A DNA stretch of 64,000 nt from CAVVJA01 sp963779485 (GCA_963779485.1 CAVZYJ010000023.1:124001-188000); one strand, 5' to 3'. Numbered from the stretch's first letter, positions 43,214 to 53,040 are shown. Translations and numbers: made by a program. Notes: generated by a model from the sequence alone, not told the origin.

Positions 43214-44653
43214 TCAGCCTGCGGAATGTCGCCCGATCCGGTGCAGCGCCGGCCGCAGAGCGAGCAGGACGTCGGCGGCGGTCGGTGGCCCGCTCGCCCC
43301 GGCCAGCTGCCCGGCCACGCCGTGGACGTACGCACCGACCGCAGCGGCCGGACCCGGCTCCAGGCCGGCGGCGAGCAGTGACGCGATGAGCCCGCTGAGT
43401 ACGTCACCGCTGCCGGCGGTGGCGAGCCACGGCGTCCCGGTCGGGTTCACGAATACCCGACCGTCGGGGTCGGCGACCACCGTCGCGTTGCCCTTGAGCA
43501 GCACGGTCGCCCCGAGGTCGGCGGCCGCCCGCCGCGCCGACCCGATGCGGTCCGCGGTCACCTCTCCAGCGAGCCGGGCGAACTCGCGGTCATGCGGCGT
43601 GAGCACGGTCGCGGCCGTCCGGTTGCGCACCAACTCGGGCGACCGCGCGACGAGCGTGATGGCGTCGGCATCGACAACGGCGGGAACATCGGTGCGCAAC
43701 GCGTCGGAGAGCAGGGCGAACGCGGTGTCGTCGGTACCCAGGCCGGAGCCGACGGCCCACGACTGGACCCGGACCTCGTGCGGCCATGCCCCAGGGTGGG
43801 CGACGATCTCCGGATAGCGAGCGCGCACCTCGTCCTGGGCGAGCCCGAGGTAGCGCACCATTCCGGCCCCGCCATGCAGCGCCGATCCGCTGCACAGGAC
43901 GCCCGCGCCCGGGTACTGCGGCGATCCGGCGATGATGCCGGCGACGCCTCGCGTGTACTTGTCGTCGGCCGCCGTCGGTTGCGGAAGTCGGTCGGCGACG
44001 TCGCTCTCTTCCAGCACGTGCATCGTCGTCTCGGGCAGGGTGGCGGCCAGGCCGATATCGACGAATCGCACCTGACCGGCGCGCTCCGCGCCCGCGCCGC
44101 TCACCAGTCCCGGCTTGAGCGCCCCGAACGTCACCGTGGTGTCCGCCCGGATGGCGTGCTCACCCACCCAGCCGGTGTCGGCGTCGACCCCGGAGGGCAG
44201 GTCGACGGCCACGGTCGGCCGATCGGCCGCCGCCGCAGCGAGGGTCGCCGCCGCGCCCCGCAGCTCGCCCTTGCCGCCGATGCCAAGGATGCCGTCGACG
44301 ACCAGGTCGGCCCGCGCGATCGTCGATTCCGCGTCCGCCGCGCCGTGGAATCGCCCGCCGGCGTACCCCAATGCGGCCACGCCGCCGGCGTGGGCGCGAT
44401 CCGGTTGCAGCAGGATCGCGGTGACCTGAGCGCCTCGCTGAGCCAGCTTGGCGCCGGCGTGGAGGGCATCGCCGCCGTTGGATCCGCTGCCCACGAGCAG
44501 GGCGACGGAGGCGCCGTACAGGGAGCCGAGCAGGTCACCGCACTGGCGGGCTACCGCGTGGGCGGCCCGCTGCATCAGCGCGCCCTCCGGCAAGGTGGCC
44601 ATCAGGGCAGACTCGGCGGCACGCACCTGCTCGACGGTCCAGACGCCGCGCAC
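43214..44653 (-). CDS. nnr: bifunctional NAD(P)H-hydrate epimerase / ADP-dependent dehydratase
   Basis: Repairs hydrated NAD(P)H. The 479-residue protein joins a YjeF_N epimerase domain (about 1-205, with GSGSNGGDALHAG) to a carbohydrate-kinase-like dehydratase domain (about 220-475, with AVGSGLGTDD and TAGSGDVLSGLIA, whose Asp is catalytic). The GTG start lies 1 bp after the acpS stop. The fused form is normal for actinobacteria. Confidence 0.94.
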   Translation of the reverse strand: MRGVWTVEQVRAAESALMATLPEGALMQRAAHAVARQCGDLLGSLYGASVALLVGSGSNGGDALHAGAKLAQRGAQVTAILLQPDRAHAGGVAALGYAGGRFHGAADAESTIARADLVVDGILGIGGKGELRGAAATLAAAAADRPTVAVDLPSGVDADTGWVGEHAIRADTTVTFGALKPGLVSGAGAERAGQVRFVDIGLAATLPETTMHVLEESDVADRLPQPTAADDKYTRGVAGIIAGSPQYPGAGVLCSGSALHGGAGMVRYLGLAQDEVRARYPEIVAHPGAWPHEVRVQSWAVGSGLGTDDTAFALLSDALRTDVPAVVDADAITLVARSPELVRNRTAATVLTPHDREFARLAGEVTADRIGSARRAAADLGATVLLKGNATVVADPDGRVFVNPTGTPWLATAGSGDVLSGLIASLLAAGLEPGPAAAVGAYVHGVAGQLAGASGPPTAADVLLALRPALHRIGRHSAG

Positions 44654-44654
44654 G

Positions 44655-45026
44655 TCACCCTCCTTCGGCGATCACGGTGGCCGACGCGATGCCGCCGTCG
44701 TGCGACAGCGACACGTGCCAGTGCCGCACTCCGAGAGCATCAGCGCGGGCCGCGACGGTGCCCGTGACGATCAGGTACGGACGGCCGGCGTCGTCGGCCG
44801 CGATCTCCGCGTCCGTCCAGCGCATCCCACCAGGGGCGCCTAGCGCCTTGGCGAGCGCCTCCTTCGCTGCGAACCGCGCCGCGAGCGACTCAGCCGACCG
44901 CGCACCGCCCGAGTCGGTCCTGCGCTCCTTCGGGGTGAAAAGCCGCTCGGCAAGCGTCGGCGTGCGGGCGAGGGCGCCGGCGAACCGCTCGACCGGAACC
45001 ACGTCGATGCCGACGCCGACGATCAC
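44655..45026 (-). CDS. acpS: holo-[acyl-carrier-protein] synthase
   Basis: Transfers phosphopantetheine from CoA to acyl carrier protein. The 123-residue protein has GIDVVPVERF with D8 and FAAKEALAKALG with K55-E56, the magnesium and CoA ligands. The GTG at 45026 overlaps the reductase stop and gives the canonical N-terminus. The frame is open further upstream but only as a shadow of that gene. Confidence 0.95.
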   Translation of the reverse strand: MIVGVGIDVVPVERFAGALARTPTLAERLFTPKERRTDSGGARSAESLAARFAAKEALAKALGAPGGMRWTDAEIAADDAGRPYLIVTGTVAARADALGVRHWHVSLSHDGGIASATVIAEGG

Positions 45027-46036
45027 GCGGTCGGTGACGACGTAGCGCCCGGCGGCGCGTAGTCGGACAGATGCCCCGGGAAGGCCGACACCGACGGATT
45101 GAGGTATGCCGCGGCGTTGTTGACCGCCGTGGCCACCTCTCCGAAGCCGGTGGCGATCAGCCGCACCTTGCCGTCGTAGTCGACGATGTCCCCGGCCGCG
45201 TATACGCCGGGCACGGACGTCGCGCCCTTGGTGTCGACCGCGATATGCCGCCGGCCGGCGATCTCGATGCCCCATTCCAGCAAAGGCCCCAGATTGGCGG
45301 TGAAACCCAGTGCCGCGACCAACTTGTCGCAGGGCACCCGTCGAAGATCGCCGGCGACACTGACGTCGACCTCGATGACATCCGGGTCGCCGAGCACGTC
45401 GGCGATCTGAGCGTCGGTCAGCAGCTCGATGGTGGAACCGCGCAGCAGCTCGACGGAGTGCGGGTGGGCGCGGAACTGGGCCCGGCGGTGCACGAGGGTG
45501 ACCGCCTTGGCGATGGGCTCGAGCATCAACGCCCAGTCGACCGCCGAGTCGCCGCCGCCCACGACGACGACGTGCTGCCCCTCATAGGCCGCCGGGTCGG
45601 GAACGAAGTGGACCAAGCCGCGGCCGAGGTACTCCTGGCCAACCGGCAGCGGGCGCGGCGTGAAGGTGCCGATCCCGCCCGTGATCACGATCGCCCGGCA
45701 CTCGATCCGCTCGCCGACCGAGGTCGTGACCGCGAACTTCCCGTCGCCGCGCTCGAGGCCGACGGCTTGATGGCCGAGCCAGTAGCTCGGGGAGAACGGC
45801 GCGGCCTGCTGCACCAGCTGGTCGACGAGCTCCCGGCCCCGGATGGCCGGGAACCCAGCGACGTCGAAGATCGCCTTCTCCGGGTACATCGCGGTAATCT
45901 GCCCGCCCGGCTCCTCCAGGCTGTCGAGCACCGCGACCGACAGGGTGCGCACCCCCGCGTAGTACGCGCCGAACAGACCTACCGGGCCGGCGCCGACGAT
46001 CAGCATGTCGACGGACTCGTTCGGGCGGTCGCTCAC
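45023..46036 (-). CDS. ferredoxin--NADP(+) reductase, thioredoxin-reductase-like (YumC type)
   Basis: A 337-residue FAD/NAD(P) flavoprotein. FAD site GAGPVGLFGAYYAG at the N-terminus, NADP site VVVGGGDSAVDWAL in the middle, and the second FAD motif GVYAAGDIVDYDGK near the end. It lacks the CxxC of thioredoxin reductase, so it belongs to the type 2 ferredoxin reductases. Its stop overlaps acpS. The electron partner is unknown; no ferredoxin gene lies in the window. Confidence 0.88.
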   Translation of the reverse strand: MSDRPNESVDMLIVGAGPVGLFGAYYAGVRTLSVAVLDSLEEPGGQITAMYPEKAIFDVAGFPAIRGRELVDQLVQQAAPFSPSYWLGHQAVGLERGDGKFAVTTSVGERIECRAIVITGGIGTFTPRPLPVGQEYLGRGLVHFVPDPAAYEGQHVVVVGGGDSAVDWALMLEPIAKAVTLVHRRAQFRAHPHSVELLRGSTIELLTDAQIADVLGDPDVIEVDVSVAGDLRRVPCDKLVAALGFTANLGPLLEWGIEIAGRRHIAVDTKGATSVPGVYAAGDIVDYDGKVRLIATGFGEVATAVNNAAAYLNPSVSAFPGHLSDYAPPGATSSPTA

Positions 46037-46230
46037 CCTCGCGATGCTAGCGGTCAGCGCCCACCCAACCGCCGGACGGCGCTCTCGCGCGTCCAGCTCG
46101 CTCCCCTACCGTCCTGCCACACCGTCGCTTCCTGCGCGCTGGTGGTACGTGAGTCCGTTTCGGACCGCCTCAGGGGCAACACCAGTCACGCCCATGCGCG
46201 GGAGGCGACGCTCAAGAGACGGGCGGGCAG

Positions 46231-47079
46231 TCAGACGCCGGCGGACCGTCGCGACCAGGGAGAGGTCGGCCGCTCCCGGGGCACGCCGTCCACGGTCAGG
46301 TCGACCCGCTCGTTGAAGAAGGCCACCATGCCGCGGATCTTGTCCGCGTCGTCGAGCGGATCGGGGTACTGCCAGCAGATGTCGACGCCCTCGTCGCCGG
46401 CGGGCGGATAGGACCAGTAGCGCGCGGTCCCCTTGTACGCGCAAGAGGTCGCGGTGTCGGTCGGCGTGAGCAGGTCGAATCGGACGTCCTCGGCCGGGAG
46501 GTAGAACCGCTCGGGCAGCAGCGTCTCGAAGAGGATCCGGGGGCGCTCGGACTCGGCCAGTACCGCACCGGCCAACTCGACGCGAACGCGGCGGGAGCTC
46601 CGGCGCACATCGATGCGGTGGAACGGGTCGCGCGGATGGGCGACGAGCGGCTCCTCCTCCTCCAGCCAGTCGAAGGCGTCGAAGTCGAGCACGACCAGGC
46701 CGGAGAGGTCCGAGTCGGCCGGCCGGAAGCCGGCGCCGACTCGATCACCGCCGGCCGTGCGGACGGTCAGCTGCTGACCGTCGGCGGTGTGGAATCCGAA
46801 CGACGTTCGCGGGTCGACCACGGGCGGCCCGCCCGCCGATACCTGCACGCTGATCTCGCGGGCGTCCTCGTCGCCTGCCGCGTCGGTGAGCTCCGCGCCG
46901 AAGTCCGCTAACGGAACCGCATACTGCGGGGTCACCCGCTTCGGCTCCCACACCAGGACGGCCCGCGTGGTGTCGGCCACCGTCTCGCCGTCGGCGAGGA
47001 CCCGGATGCGCTTGGCCGTCGGCTGAAAGCGGAGTTGTCCGAATCCGCGCATTACCTGCTGAGTCATCAACGTGGCCAT
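46231..47079 (-). CDS. DUF427 family protein with two DUF427 domains
   Basis: A 282-residue protein containing two DUF427 repeats: the first at about residues 15-80 (RIRVLADGETVADTTRAVLV) and the second at about 160-260 (RRVRVELAGAVLAESERPRI, TATSCAYKGTARYWSY). The domain is common in actinobacteria; function unknown. Start choice is uncertain, since several ATGs (47079, 47067, 47052) lack a good ribosome site. Upstream its frame joins the frameshifted glmS reading frame, giving an artificial 945-codon fusion. Confidence 0.8.
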   Translation of the reverse strand: MATLMTQQVMRGFGQLRFQPTAKRIRVLADGETVADTTRAVLVWEPKRVTPQYAVPLADFGAELTDAAGDEDAREISVQVSAGGPPVVDPRTSFGFHTADGQQLTVRTAGGDRVGAGFRPADSDLSGLVVLDFDAFDWLEEEEPLVAHPRDPFHRIDVRRSSRRVRVELAGAVLAESERPRILFETLLPERFYLPAEDVRFDLLTPTDTATSCAYKGTARYWSYPPAGDEGVDICWQYPDPLDDADKIRGMVAFFNERVDLTVDGVPRERPTSPWSRRSAGV

Positions 47080-47126
47080 GCGGATACGATCCGGGCCCGG
47101 CGACCACGCGTCAACAAGTATTCGAA

Positions 47127-48975
47127 CTACTCGACGGTCACGGACTTGGCCAGGTTGCGTGGCTTGTCGACGTCGTAGCCGCGGGCCTGAGCGATCTCGG
47201 CTGCGAGGACCTGCAACGGGATCGTGGCGACGAGGGGCGAGAACAGGCTGGGCGCCGCCGGCACCTCGATCAGGTGGGCGGCGTGCTCCACGCGCGGCCT
47301 CGTCGCCCTGCTCGGCGATGACGACCGTGCGCGCTCCCCGAGCCCGAACCTCGGCCATGTTGGAGAGCATCTTCCGGTGTAGCTCGCGCCGGCCGGTCGG
47401 GGAGGGCATCACGACGACCACCGGCAGCCCCTCCTCGATGAGGGCGATCGGACCGTGCTTCAGCTCGCCGGCGGGAAAGCCCTCGGCGTGCATGTAGGCC
47501 AGCTCCTTGAGCTTGAGCGCGCCCTCGAGTGCGACCGGATAGCCCACCCCACGACCCAGGAACAGCACCGCTTTGGCCGGCGCGATCTCCCGCGCCAGTT
47601 CGCGAACCGGTTCGACGACCTCCAGCGTCTGGGCCATCAGCTCGGGCATGCCCGCGAGCGCCGCATACTCGCGGCCGATCTCGTCGCCGTACTTGGTGCC
47701 CCGCGCCTGCGCGAGTGCGAGCCCCACGAGGCTGACCGCGGCGATCTGCGCGGTGAACGTCTTGGTCGCGGCCACCCCGATCTCCGGCCCCGCGTGGGTG
47801 TAGAGCACCGCGTCGGACTCCCGTGGGATCTGCGCGCCGTTCGTGTTGCAGATGGAGAGCACCTTCGCCCGTTGGGATCGGGCGTGCCGCACTGCCTCCA
47901 GCGTGTCCGCGGTCTCGCCGGATTGGCTGATCGCGACGACGAGCGTCTGCCGATCCAAGACCGGATCGCGATAGCGAAACTCGGAGGCCATCTCGACCTC
48001 GACCGGTACGCGGGTCCAGTGCTCGATCGCGTGCTTGGCGATGAGCCCGGAGTGGTACGCGGTGCCGCACGCCACCACGAAGACCTTGTCGATATCGCGA
48101 AAGTCCTGACGATCGACCCGCTGCTCGTCCAGGACGATCTGACCGCCGTCCAGGTGGCCGCGCAAGGTGTCGGCGACGGCGCGCGGCTGCTCCTGGATCT
48201 CCTTGAGCATGAAGTAGTCGAAGCCGCCCTTCTCGGCGGCGGCCAGGTCCCAGGCGACGTGAAAATGGCTGCCTTCGACGGGTTGACCCTCGAAGGACGT
48301 GATCACGTGGCGATCGGGCCAGATCTCCACGACCTGGTCCTGGCCGAGCTCGACCGCTTGTCGGGTGAACTCGATGAAGGCGGCTACATCGCTGCCGAGG
48401 AACATCTCTCCGTCGCCGACGCCGAGCACCAACGGCGAGTTGCGCCGGGCCCCGACGACGACGCCGGGCTGCTCCTTGTCGGCGACGACCAGAGTGAAGG
48501 CGCCGGACAGTTCGCGGCACACGGCCCGAACGGCCTCGCCCAGCGAGCCGTCCGACTGCCGCAAGGTCCGGGCGACCAGATGGGCGACGACTTCGGTGTC
48601 CGTCTCGCTGCCGAACTCGACGCCCTCGGCTTCCAGGGCGGCGCGCAGCTCGCGGTGATTCTCGATGATGCCGTTGTGAACGACCGCGATCCGGCCGGTC
48701 GCGTCCGTGTGCGGATGGGCGTTGCGGTCGTTGGGCGCGCCGTGGGTTGCCCAACGGGTGTGCCCGATGCCGGTCGTCCCGCTCACGGTCCGGCCGGCGA
48801 GCTCCTTCTCCAAGTTCTCGATCCGCCCGGCCTTCTTGGCGATCTGCAACGTGCCGTCGCGATCGATGACGGCCACGCCGGCGGAGTCGTAGCCGCGGTA
48901 TTCGAGTAACCGCAGGCCGTCAAGGACGACATCGAGTGCGTCGCGAGGTCCGACGTAGCCGACGATTCCGCACAT
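47127..48975 (-). CDS. glmS: glutamine--fructose-6-phosphate aminotransferase, apparently frameshifted
   Basis: Makes glucosamine-6-phosphate from fructose-6-phosphate and glutamine. N-terminal Cys2 (MCGIVGY) is the glutaminase nucleophile; the frame then covers the glutaminase domain, the linker and most of both SIS domains (SQSGETADTLEA, GVAATKTFTAQ). After residue ~561 the frame departs from the family. The expected end, HAAHLIEVPAAPSLFSPLV through NLAKSVTVE, is in another frame from about 47291 to the TAG at 47127-47129. The break sits in a GCGCGC run at 47291-47295. It may be a sequence error or a real mutation. Confidence 0.88.
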
Positions 48976-49117
48976 GCCAACAGAGGCTACGGCAGTTAAC
49001 GGATTCCCAACGACATCGCCGGCCCGACCGCCACCCGTGCGGGCGCGGATCTCCGCCGGACGTGTCAAGCTGGAGACCGGTCACCGGGGGTGACCGGAGG
49101 GCGAGAGGAGGACGCCC

Positions 49118-49951
49118 GTGCACTGGCTGCTCGACGCCTATCAACACCACATCGTTCGGTCCGGCCGCGAACTGCTGTTCTGGGTGTTCGTTGGCGTGGT
49201 GGGTTCGTTCCTGTTCATCCGATTCAGTACCCGCATGATCCGCGCGCAGGTGAAGTGGTGGCCCGGGAACGTGACCCCTGGCGGCATGCACCTACATCAC
49301 GTGGTCTTCGGCCTCGTGTTCTTGCTCATCGGCGGCATCGGCAACTTCGCGCTGCGCGGCGAGGGGCGGCCGTTCCGTGAGCTGTTGGCGCTGCTGTTCG
49401 GAATTGGCGTCGGACTGGTGCTGGACGAGTTCGCGCTGATCCTCCATCTGGAGGATGTCTATTGGTCCGAGGAGGGCAGGCGCTCGCTCGACGCCGTGCT
49501 CCTGTCGGTGTTACTCATCGCGCTGCTGTTGGTAGGCGAGGTCCCGCTTGGCGGCCGAACTCCGGATGACACGCACTGGACGCTTGCCGTCACCTGGACG
49601 ATCACGTTGTTCCTGGTCGTCATTACGCTGCTCAAGGGCAAGATGTGGACTGCCCTGTTGGGCATCATGATCCCGCTATTCGTATTTGTTGGGGCCATTC
49701 GGCTCGCCCGGCCGCGGAGTGTCTGGTCGCGCTGGCGATATGAAGCGCGCCCGAAGCGCATGGCTCGGGCTGTGCGCCGAGAGGCACGGTGGCACGGCAG
49801 AATGGACCGGTTTCGAATCCGTACGATGGACCTCATCGCCGGTGCCCCAACCAAGGCGTCGGAGCTCGCTGAAGCGCTGCCTGGCGACGAGTCCGAAGCC
49901 ATTTCTGTCCCGCCCGAGGATGCCGTCACCCGAGACGGCGCGACGCCGTAG
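49118..49951 (+). CDS. integral membrane protein, actinobacterial conserved type
   Basis: A 277-residue protein with about six hydrophobic helices in the first 195 residues and a polar, basic C-terminal tail (RRSWR-like, then acidic end). The segment WPGNVTPGGMHLHHVVFGL (His-rich) and LDEFALILHLEDVYW are notable. GGAGG 6 bp before the GTG start supports it. Function unknown; it stands alone, diverging from glmS and converging with the next membrane gene. Confidence 0.75.
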   Translation: MHWLLDAYQHHIVRSGRELLFWVFVGVVGSFLFIRFSTRMIRAQVKWWPGNVTPGGMHLHHVVFGLVFLLIGGIGNFALRGEGRPFRELLALLFGIGVGLVLDEFALILHLEDVYWSEEGRRSLDAVLLSVLLIALLLVGEVPLGGRTPDDTHWTLAVTWTITLFLVVITLLKGKMWTALLGIMIPLFVFVGAIRLARPRSVWSRWRYEARPKRMARAVRREARWHGRMDRFRIRTMDLIAGAPTKASELAEALPGDESEAISVPPEDAVTRDGATP

Positions 49952-49955
49952 CTTC

Positions 49956-50610
49956 TCAGGGTGTAGGCGTGCCAGTTCCTTGCGCCGCGCTTGACGGAGG
50001 GACCGTAGAGACGCTCGCGGCCGGTGACCTGGAACTCGGCGCGCTCCTCGGCGCGCTCGGTGTCGCCGTTGGCGAGGTCGAGGCAGGAGCCTGCGGTGAA
50101 CTGGTCACCGAGGCAGAAGGGGCGTGCGTCGGCGGTGCTCGAGCCACTGCCAGCAGAGTCGCCGCCGAGGAACGAGGTGCCGTGCCCGGGCTGGTTGCGG
50201 ACGATGTCGGTGAGCGGGCGTCCGGTGGCGGCCTCGACGATCGTGACGAGTCCGCCGAGCAGCACGAACACGGCCACTGCGCCGACCGCGATCGTCCGCC
50301 AAGGAATGGGTCGTCCTCGGGCCGGCCGCCACCGTGGCGGGGGCGAGCCAATCGGGTTGGGCACGAAGCCGGCGAGCCGGTCCCGCGTCCGGCGCAGCGA
50401 GGTCAGGTAGATCGCATTGGCGACGACCGTCAGCACGCTTGCGACGGCAGCGCCGATGACTGTGCCGGCTACGCCGAGATACGAGGCCCCCACAGTTGCG
50501 GTAATCGCGGCGCACGCGCTCGCCACCACCTGGGCGACCGAGAGGTCGAGGCGGTGCGGTGGGCTGGTGAGATCATCCTGACTTTTCTGGGCGTTGGTCG
50601 TGGTTGGCAT
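49956..50610 (-). CDS. two-helix membrane protein with Ser/Thr/Pro-rich tail, apparently frameshifted
   Basis: The first half, from ATG 50610, carries two helices (VAQVVASACAAITATVGASY and RTIAVGAVAVFVLLGGLVTI) in the order seen in a common actinobacterial family. In that frame the reading runs on to 49459, overlapping the opposite-strand gene. In the neighbouring frame a tail rich in Ser, Thr, Pro and Ala ends at 49956, just past the convergent gene, and looks like the genuine C-terminus. The frames must meet near 50130-50150. The gene is therefore called with one frameshift. Confidence 0.62.
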
Positions 50611-50678
50611 GACCAAGCCAGCATTTCGGATCAGCGCGCGACTGTGAAATCCGGTTCAACGGCTTCACAGGCCGTCGG

Positions 50679-52016
50679 TCATTGGGCTTCGACCACGTCC
50701 GCGACGCGCCGTGCGATCTGCGCGGCCTGCGATTGCGTGCGCGCTTCGACCATGACCCGAACGAGCTCCTCGGTGCCGGACGGCCGCAGCAGGATTCGCC
50801 CCTCGGCGCCGAGATCCGTGCGGGCGGCTGTGACCGCGGCGGCGACTTCGGCCGACGCGGCCACTGCGGCCTTGTCCGTGACCGGGACGTTGAGCAACAC
50901 CTGGGGGAGTCGCTGCACGACTGCCGCGAGCTCGGCAAGAGGTCGGCGGGCCACCGCCATGCCGCCCATGACCCGCAGCGCAGTCAGCACTCCGTCCCCG
51001 GTTGTCGCCGCGTCTGTGAAGACGATGTGCCCGCTCTGCTCTCCGCCGATGGACAATCCGCGCTCGACCAGGGCGTCCAGCACGTAGCGGTCGCCCACGG
51101 CCGTTGTCACGACCTGGACACCGGCTCGCTCCATGGCCAGGTGGAATCCGAGGTTGCTCATCACCGTGGCCACGACGGTGTTTTCCCGCAGCTGTCCGGC
51201 GGACCGCAAGGCGAGCGCGCACATGGCCAGGATCTGGTCGCCGTCGACGATCTCACCGTTGGCGTCGACCGCGAGGCAGCGGTCGGCGTCGCCGTCGTGG
51301 GCTATGCCCAAATCGGCGCCCTCGGCCGTGACGTACTTGGTCAGCTCCTCGATGTGGGTGGAGCCGACACCGTCGTTGATGTTCAGTCCGTCCGGTTCGG
51401 CCGCCAGGGCGGTGACGCGCGCCCCCGCTCGCCGGTACGCCGCGGGAGCCACCATGGAAGCAGCGCCGTGCGCGCAGTCGACGACGACGTGCAGCCCGGC
51501 GAGTGAGAGAGGCATGGCGTTCCGCAGGTGATCGAGGTAGCGATACACGCCGCCGGCGGCGTCCCGTACCCGGCCCACTGCCGCGCCGACCGGGCGCTCG
51601 ACGGCCGCCCCGGCGTCAAAGACCTCCTCGATCTCCACTTCCAGCTCGTCCGGCAATTTTCGGCCACCGCGCGCGAAGAGCTTGATGCCGTTATCCGGCA
51701 TCGGGTTGTGACTGGCCGACAGCACGACGCCGAGGTCGGCCTTGAGGTCGGCGGTCAGGAACGCCACCGCCGGCGTCGGCAAAACGCCGACGCGCAGCAC
51801 GTCGGCACCGGCGGCGGTCAGGCCGGCCACCACGGCGGCTTCCAACATCTCGCCGCTGGCGCGAGGATCTCGCCCGACCACGGCGACGGGACGGTGCGCT
51901 GGATCGTGCCCGATCAGTACCCGGGCGGCCGCCCCGGCGATGCCGAGGGCCAGCTCTGGGGTGAGATCACCGTTCGCGAGACCGCGAACGCCGTCCGTTC
52001 CGAAGTAGCGGCCCAC
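50679..52016 (-). CDS. glmM: phosphoglucosamine mutase
   Basis: Converts GlcN-6-P to GlcN-1-P, the second step to UDP-GlcNAc after GlmS. The 445-residue protein opens MGRYFGTDGVRGLAN and has the phospho-serine loop SASHNPMPDNG (S102), the magnesium loop DGDADR and the sugar-binding GGEQSGH. It follows rpsI by 12 bp on the same strand, as in many actinobacteria (rplM-rpsI-glmM). Confidence 0.97.
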   Translation of the reverse strand: MGRYFGTDGVRGLANGDLTPELALGIAGAAARVLIGHDPAHRPVAVVGRDPRASGEMLEAAVVAGLTAAGADVLRVGVLPTPAVAFLTADLKADLGVVLSASHNPMPDNGIKLFARGGRKLPDELEVEIEEVFDAGAAVERPVGAAVGRVRDAAGGVYRYLDHLRNAMPLSLAGLHVVVDCAHGAASMVAPAAYRRAGARVTALAAEPDGLNINDGVGSTHIEELTKYVTAEGADLGIAHDGDADRCLAVDANGEIVDGDQILAMCALALRSAGQLRENTVVATVMSNLGFHLAMERAGVQVVTTAVGDRYVLDALVERGLSIGGEQSGHIVFTDAATTGDGVLTALRVMGGMAVARRPLAELAAVVQRLPQVLLNVPVTDKAAVAASAEVAAAVTAARTDLGAEGRILLRPSGTEELVRVMVEARTQSQAAQIARRVADVVEAQ

Positions 52017-52028
52017 GCCCGGACCCGG

Positions 52029-52424
52029 TCAGCGCTTCGAGTACTGCGGGGCCTTGCGGGCCTTCTTCAGGCCGTACTTCTTCCGCTCCTTCACCCGCGG
52101 ATCGCGGGTAAGGAAGCCTGCCTTCTTGAGGGCCGGGCGATCGTCGGGCTGCAGGTCGATCAGCGCCCGGGCGATGGCCAACCGCAACGCCCCGGCTTGG
52201 CCGGTGACTCCACCGCCCCGCAGGCTCGCGATCACGTCGTACTGCCCATCCCGTTCGAGCGTGACGAGCGGCTCTCGAATCAGCTGCTGGTGCACCTTGT
52301 TCGGGAAGTAGCTGTCCATGCTGCGGCCGTTGAGCGTGAACTGGCCAGTGCCCGGCATCAGCCGAACGCGGACGATGGCTTCCTTACGGCGACCGACGAT
52401 CGGGGCGGGATGGAGGCTGGTCAT
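52029..52424 (-). CDS. rpsI: 30S ribosomal protein S9
   Basis: A 131-residue S9 with GRRKEAIVRVRL, the LRGGGVTGQAGA loop and a basic C-terminal tail ending QYSKR that reaches the P-site tRNA. Start is the ATG at 52424; a TTG codon directly before it is also possible. It lies 10 bp after rplM. Confidence 0.97.
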   Translation of the reverse strand: MTSLHPAPIVGRRKEAIVRVRLMPGTGQFTLNGRSMDSYFPNKVHQQLIREPLVTLERDGQYDVIASLRGGGVTGQAGALRLAIARALIDLQPDDRPALKKAGFLTRDPRVKERKKYGLKKARKAPQYSKR

Positions 52425-52434
52425 CAATGTCCTT

Positions 52435-52887
52435 TTACTGGGCGATCTGCGTGATGTGGAACGGCTCGGGCTTCTGGGCCTGATGCGGGTGCTGCGGTCC
52501 GGCGTACACCTTGAGCTTCTTCAACTGCTTACGACCCAAGGTGTTCTTGGGGAGCATCCCCTTCACGGCCAGCTCGACCACCCGTTCCGGCTTGGTCTCG
52601 AGCAGCTCCCCGACCGTCCGCTTGGACAAGCCGCCCGGATAGCCCGAGTGCCGGTACCGGTACTCGTCCCGCTTGGCGCCGGAGAGCGCGACCTTCTCCG
52701 CGTTCACGATCACCACGAAGTCGCCGGTGTCCACGTGGGGCGCGTACTGCGGCTTGTGCTTTCCGCGCAGCAGGGTGGCGGCCTGCGAGGCCAGCCGACC
52801 GAGCACCGCATCGTCGGCGTCGATCACGTACCACCGGCGCGTCACCTCGCCGGGCTTGGGACTGTACGTTTTGGTGCTGGGCGACAC
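52435..52887 (-). CDS. rplM: 50S ribosomal protein L13
   Basis: A 150-residue L13 with TYSPKPGEVTRRWYVIDADD, VLGRLAS and SGYPGGLSKRTVGELLE. The GTG at 52887 is supported by GAAGG 9 bp upstream and the usual family length. It begins the rplM-rpsI-glmM operon. A 331-bp non-coding stretch precedes it. Confidence 0.96.
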   Translation of the reverse strand: MSPSTKTYSPKPGEVTRRWYVIDADDAVLGRLASQAATLLRGKHKPQYAPHVDTGDFVVIVNAEKVALSGAKRDEYRYRHSGYPGGLSKRTVGELLETKPERVVELAVKGMLPKNTLGRKQLKKLKVYAGPQHPHQAQKPEPFHITQIAQ

Positions 52888-53010
52888 GGTCCTGCCTTCT
52901 TCGTGAACGTATGTGCGCGAGCCGGCCTTCCGGCACGCCACGCCGGGAGGTACTCGCTAGGGCTGCTCGGCGCGCACAGCACAACGCGGGGTGCGACGCA
53001 CCGACCGTTT

Positions 53011-53040
53011 ACGATACCGGCCGATCCGGACCCGGGCCAA
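53011..53040 (-). promoter_or_regulatory. candidate promoter of rplM-rpsI-glmM
   Basis: On the minus strand TTGGCC (53040-53035) and TATCGT (53016-53011) are separated by 18 bp, a fair match to a housekeeping sigma-70 promoter. It would give a leader of about 120 nt before rplM. The rest of the 52888-53218 gap shows no ORF of note. Confidence 0.4.

Noticed and set aside
46037..46230. Possible small gene between the ferredoxin reductase and DUF427 genes
   Set aside because: No ORF with start, ribosome site and plausible composition was found in this 194-bp gap.
46231..49068. A 945-codon fusion of glmS and the DUF427 protein
   Set aside because: It arises because the shifted glmS frame happens to stay open into the next gene. 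The real glmS C-terminus and TAG stop are intact in another frame, and the joining segment resembles nothing.
49800..49840. A tRNA T-arm-like string (GGTTTCGAATCC)
   Set aside because: No acceptor or anticodon arms can be built around it, and it is within the coding frame of the membrane protein.
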